Below are positions 20,964 to 22,853 of a stretch of 22,853 nucleotides of DNA, in pieces. Position 1 is the first letter of the stretch; every line of letters starts with the position of its first letter. Under the pieces are notes generated by a model. That model was not told the DNA's origin and ran no database searches. It was given only the letters and a program-made list of their open reading frames with translations. The DNA is taken from positions 1 to 22,853 of IMG/VR virus record IMGVR_UViG_3300010370_000261; one strand, written 5' to 3'. Origin of the DNA: a virus. The translations under genes were made by a program, and so were the position numbers.

Positions 20964-22015
20964 ACGGATTTAAAATAACTGAACAAGGCGATATTGTAGA
21001 TAAGATTTACAAGCACCGTGATAACTACCATAAAAAAGGAATGTTTTTAGGTTGGGAACAATTACACAAACATTACTCGATGACCTTAGGTAATTGCACC
21101 GATTGGACGGGTTACCCAATGAGCGGTAAAACTCAAGTTCTTATGGAGTTACTTGTAAACACTTCTAAATTTTACGGATGGAAGCATTTAGTTTATTTTC
21201 CTGATGTAGGTAATAACGTTGAAATCGTAGCAGATTTAATCCATAAAAAGACGGGCAAAAGTTTTAATCCTAATTCAGAAAACGTAATAACGGATATTGA
21301 AATAACGCACGCTATGGAATGGGTATTTAGACACTTTCATATCGTTACACGAAGCGAAACAAAAGGGAAATTAAGTCCGCAGGATTTTTGGGAATGGGCT
21401 GTTAAATTAAAAAACACGGACGAAGGATTGCACACAGCTTCCATTGATAGTTGGAAGGATATGAGCCACGATTACGAAAAACACGGAGGATATGCACAAT
21501 ATTTGGAGTATATTTTACCATTAAGAAATCATATTGCGGAACAAAACGATTTGCATTTACACACAATTATTCATCCTAAGTTAACTGAAAAGGAAAACGG
21601 CAAAAGACCCGCTCCAAGTCCTTACGATTTAAAAGGTGGTAGTGAATGGTTTAACTCGGGTAAATCAATGATAACCGTGCATCGTGAAAATATTTTAAGC
21701 AATGAAGTTATAATTTACTTTAACAAAATTAAACCCCGTTCAATAGGTGAAGTCGGAAGCATTAAAATGTATTTTGACAAAGACCGATTAACTTACTATT
21801 TTCAGGATGCAGAAAACAACAATTACACGAAATATTACGCAAGTGAACAGCGCAGCCCGTTACAATCTGTAACCAACTCAAATAGCTTCCCAACTAAACT
21901 ACAATTAAACGAACCCGATATAGTTAACGGAAAAGAATTACTTTCGTTTAGCGAAAAGATGAAACAAAGTAACTTACCAAAGAGTAACTTACCAAATAGT
22001 GATGTTCCTTTTTGA
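20960..22015 (+). CDS. DnaB/RecA-like replicative helicase-type ATPase
   Basis: The 351-residue protein carries a Walker A motif GYPMSGKT at residues 51-58, a Walker B-like SIDSWKDM (about 161-168, D163) and HTIIHPK at about 201-207. A conserved-looking KGGSEWFNSGKSMITVHRE follows at about 225-243. This matches the RecA-fold core of SF4 helicases (DnaB, gp4, Twinkle). No N-terminal primase or DnaG-binding part is present, so a separate primase is likely elsewhere. The C-terminus is disordered, with SNLPKSNLPNSDVPF, ending like the tip of single-strand binding proteins. It overlaps the replisome-organizer-like gene as ATGA. The 28-base gap after the stop shows no signal. Confidence 0.75.
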   Translation: MNGFKITEQGDIVDKIYKHRDNYHKKGMFLGWEQLHKHYSMTLGNCTDWTGYPMSGKTQVLMELLVNTSKFYGWKHLVYFPDVGNNVEIVADLIHKKTGKSFNPNSENVITDIEITHAMEWVFRHFHIVTRSETKGKLSPQDFWEWAVKLKNTDEGLHTASIDSWKDMSHDYEKHGGYAQYLEYILPLRNHIAEQNDLHLHTIIHPKLTEKENGKRPAPSPYDLKGGSEWFNSGKSMITVHRENILSNEVIIYFNKIKPRSIGEVGSIKMYFDKDRLTYYFQDAENNNYTKYYASEQRSPLQSVTNSNSFPTKLQLNEPDIVNGKELLSFSEKMKQSNLPKSNLPNSDVPF

Positions 22016-22043
22016 TTATTATAACAAGCAAAAACACGAATAA

Positions 22044-22337
22044 ATGGACGAACTGACAATTATAAAAGGCAAAGTGTTATTAGACACTACTTATTTAAAG
22101 ATTAAAATAAGCCTTGAAGAAATCAAACAAAAACACGAACACAGAAACGATTTAATTAACTCAATGGAACGTACTTTAGCAGACTTACAAGAAGTAAAGA
22201 TTAGTTACGATGCTATGGAAAAAGAACTAAGAGCAGCAGTTCAATCGTGTTTTCGTTTAGAGCGATTGCTTCAGGAAGAAAAATTTAAAATAAAGGATTT
22301 AGAAATGCAATTAAAAACCAAAAATTATGAAATATAA
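22044..22337 (+). CDS. Coiled-coil protein, 97 aa
   Basis: The 97-residue product (MDELTIIKGKVLLDTTYLKIKISLEEIKQKHEHRNDLINSMERTLADLQEVKISYDAMEKELRAAVQSCFRLERLLQEEKFKIKDLEMQLKTKNYEI) is one long charged coiled coil with an 'L..L...L' pattern in its second half. There is no other feature. Its end overlaps the methyltransferase start by 11 bases. It may be a structural partner in replication or regulation, but the sequence gives no function. Confidence 0.65.
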   Translation: MDELTIIKGKVLLDTTYLKIKISLEEIKQKHEHRNDLINSMERTLADLQEVKISYDAMEKELRAAVQSCFRLERLLQEEKFKIKDLEMQLKTKNYEI

Positions 22338-22853
22338 AATATTAAATTTATACGCTTGTTTAGGTGGCAATCGTTACAAATGGGATGAGGTTGCTGATAA
22401 TTTAGAAATAACAGCTGTTGAACTTGACCCTGAAGCAGCACGTTTATACCAAGAGCGTTTTCCAAATGACAAAGTAATAGTTGCAGACGCACACCAATAT
22501 TTACTTGACCATTACAAAGAGTTCGATTTTATTTGGAGTTCACCGCCTTGCCCTACTCATTCACGAGCAAGGTATGCAAGAAGAAATACTACAACACCTG
22601 TTTATCCTGATTTAAAATTATATGAAGAGATTTTATTTTTAGCAAATTATTTTGAAGGTAAATATTGTGTTGAAAATGTTATTCCGTATTATGAGCCTTT
22701 AATACACGCACAAAAACGTGGAAGGCATTTATATTGGACTAATTTTATTTTACCTAATGATTTAAATGAACGTAAATCTTCAATTAAGGAAGGTAAAGAT
22801 GAGGTAAATAAATGGTGTGACTTTCACAATTACGATTTTAGGAAATATAAAGG
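22327..22853 (+). CDS. DNA cytosine-5 methyltransferase, 5' part (runs off the end)
   Basis: The frame begins at ATG 22327 and is open to the end of the window (175 residues plus two bases). It has motif IV PPCPTHS (P73, P74, C75; C75 is the probable nucleophile) and motif VI CVENV (E116, N117, V118). The motif II-like ELDPEAA is also present. Motif I is divergent: NLYACLGGNRYKW instead of the usual DLFAGIGG, with the GG retained. Target-recognition and C-terminal motifs lie outside the window, so its site cannot be read. It may protect phage DNA from host restriction or replace a host pattern. It overlaps the coiled-coil gene by 11 bases and is probably in the same replication transcript. 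Confidence 0.85.
   Translation, partial: MKYKILNLYACLGGNRYKWDEVADNLEITAVELDPEAARLYQERFPNDKVIVADAHQYLLDHYKEFDFIWSSPPCPTHSRARYARRNTTTPVYPDLKLYEEILFLANYFEGKYCVENVIPYYEPLIHAQKRGRHLYWTNFILPNDLNERKSSIKEGKDEVNKWCDFHNYDFRKYK

Noticed and set aside
1-22853. CRISPR arrays, tRNA genes, insertion sequences and integrase genes.
   Set aside because: No spaced repeats, cloverleaf-like sequences, transposase or integrase motifs were seen on either strand.

Overview
The window is part of a tailed-phage genome (free phage or prophage) of a Bacteroidetes host, most likely a Flavobacterium-like bacterium. The evidence is low G+C content, A-rich leaders instead of GGAGG-type ribosome sites before the start codons, three copies of the TAnnTTTG promoter box known from Bacteroidetes, and structural proteins of the type found in Flavobacteriia phages. 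All genes lie on the + strand. They are tightly packed, mostly through ATGA or TAATG overlaps. A long tape-measure protein and no visible sheath protein point to a siphovirus-like particle.

Positions 1-18119 hold the late genes. They start with the end of a terminase small-subunit-like gene and the terminase large subunit. Next come a probable frameshifted tail-assembly-chaperone-like gene, a tail-completion-like protein, an HK97 gp10-like protein, two large tail-tip proteins and the tape measure (7280-9280). The capsid block follows: XkdF-like protease, Cys-cluster protein, coiled-coil protein, acidic scaffold-like protein and major capsid protein. After it come a tube-like protein, a small protein, the portal with a C-terminal extension, and a head-tail connector. 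Two tail-fibre or receptor-binding candidates follow, the second with a DUF1566-type domain. A lysis cassette closes the block: a holin-like protein, a CHAP/NlpC-type endolysin and a small protein with a strongly cationic amphipathic tail. Intrinsic terminators follow the capsid gene, the tube-like gene and the lysis cassette.

Positions 18120-20109 are the early or accessory region. It has three promoters, two short promoter-terminator units that could be small RNAs or attenuated leaders, and a run of very small ATGA-coupled genes. These include two single-helix membrane proteins, an HExxH zinc-metallopeptidase-like protein and a tandem pair of related proteins. Positions 20110-22853 hold replication and DNA-modification genes: a small conserved-looking protein, a replisome-organizer-like protein, a RecA-fold helicase-like ATPase, a coiled-coil protein, and a DNA cytosine-5 methyltransferase cut by the window end.

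The most notable signals are these. GATC (one site found) and CATG (none found) are almost absent over 22.8 kb, while GTAC and TGCA, which have the same base composition, are common. A second reading frame behind a T9 run looks like a programmed -1 frameshift. A possible kissing-loop RNA leader sits before the replication genes. The last lysis-cassette gene carries an antimicrobial-peptide-like tail.
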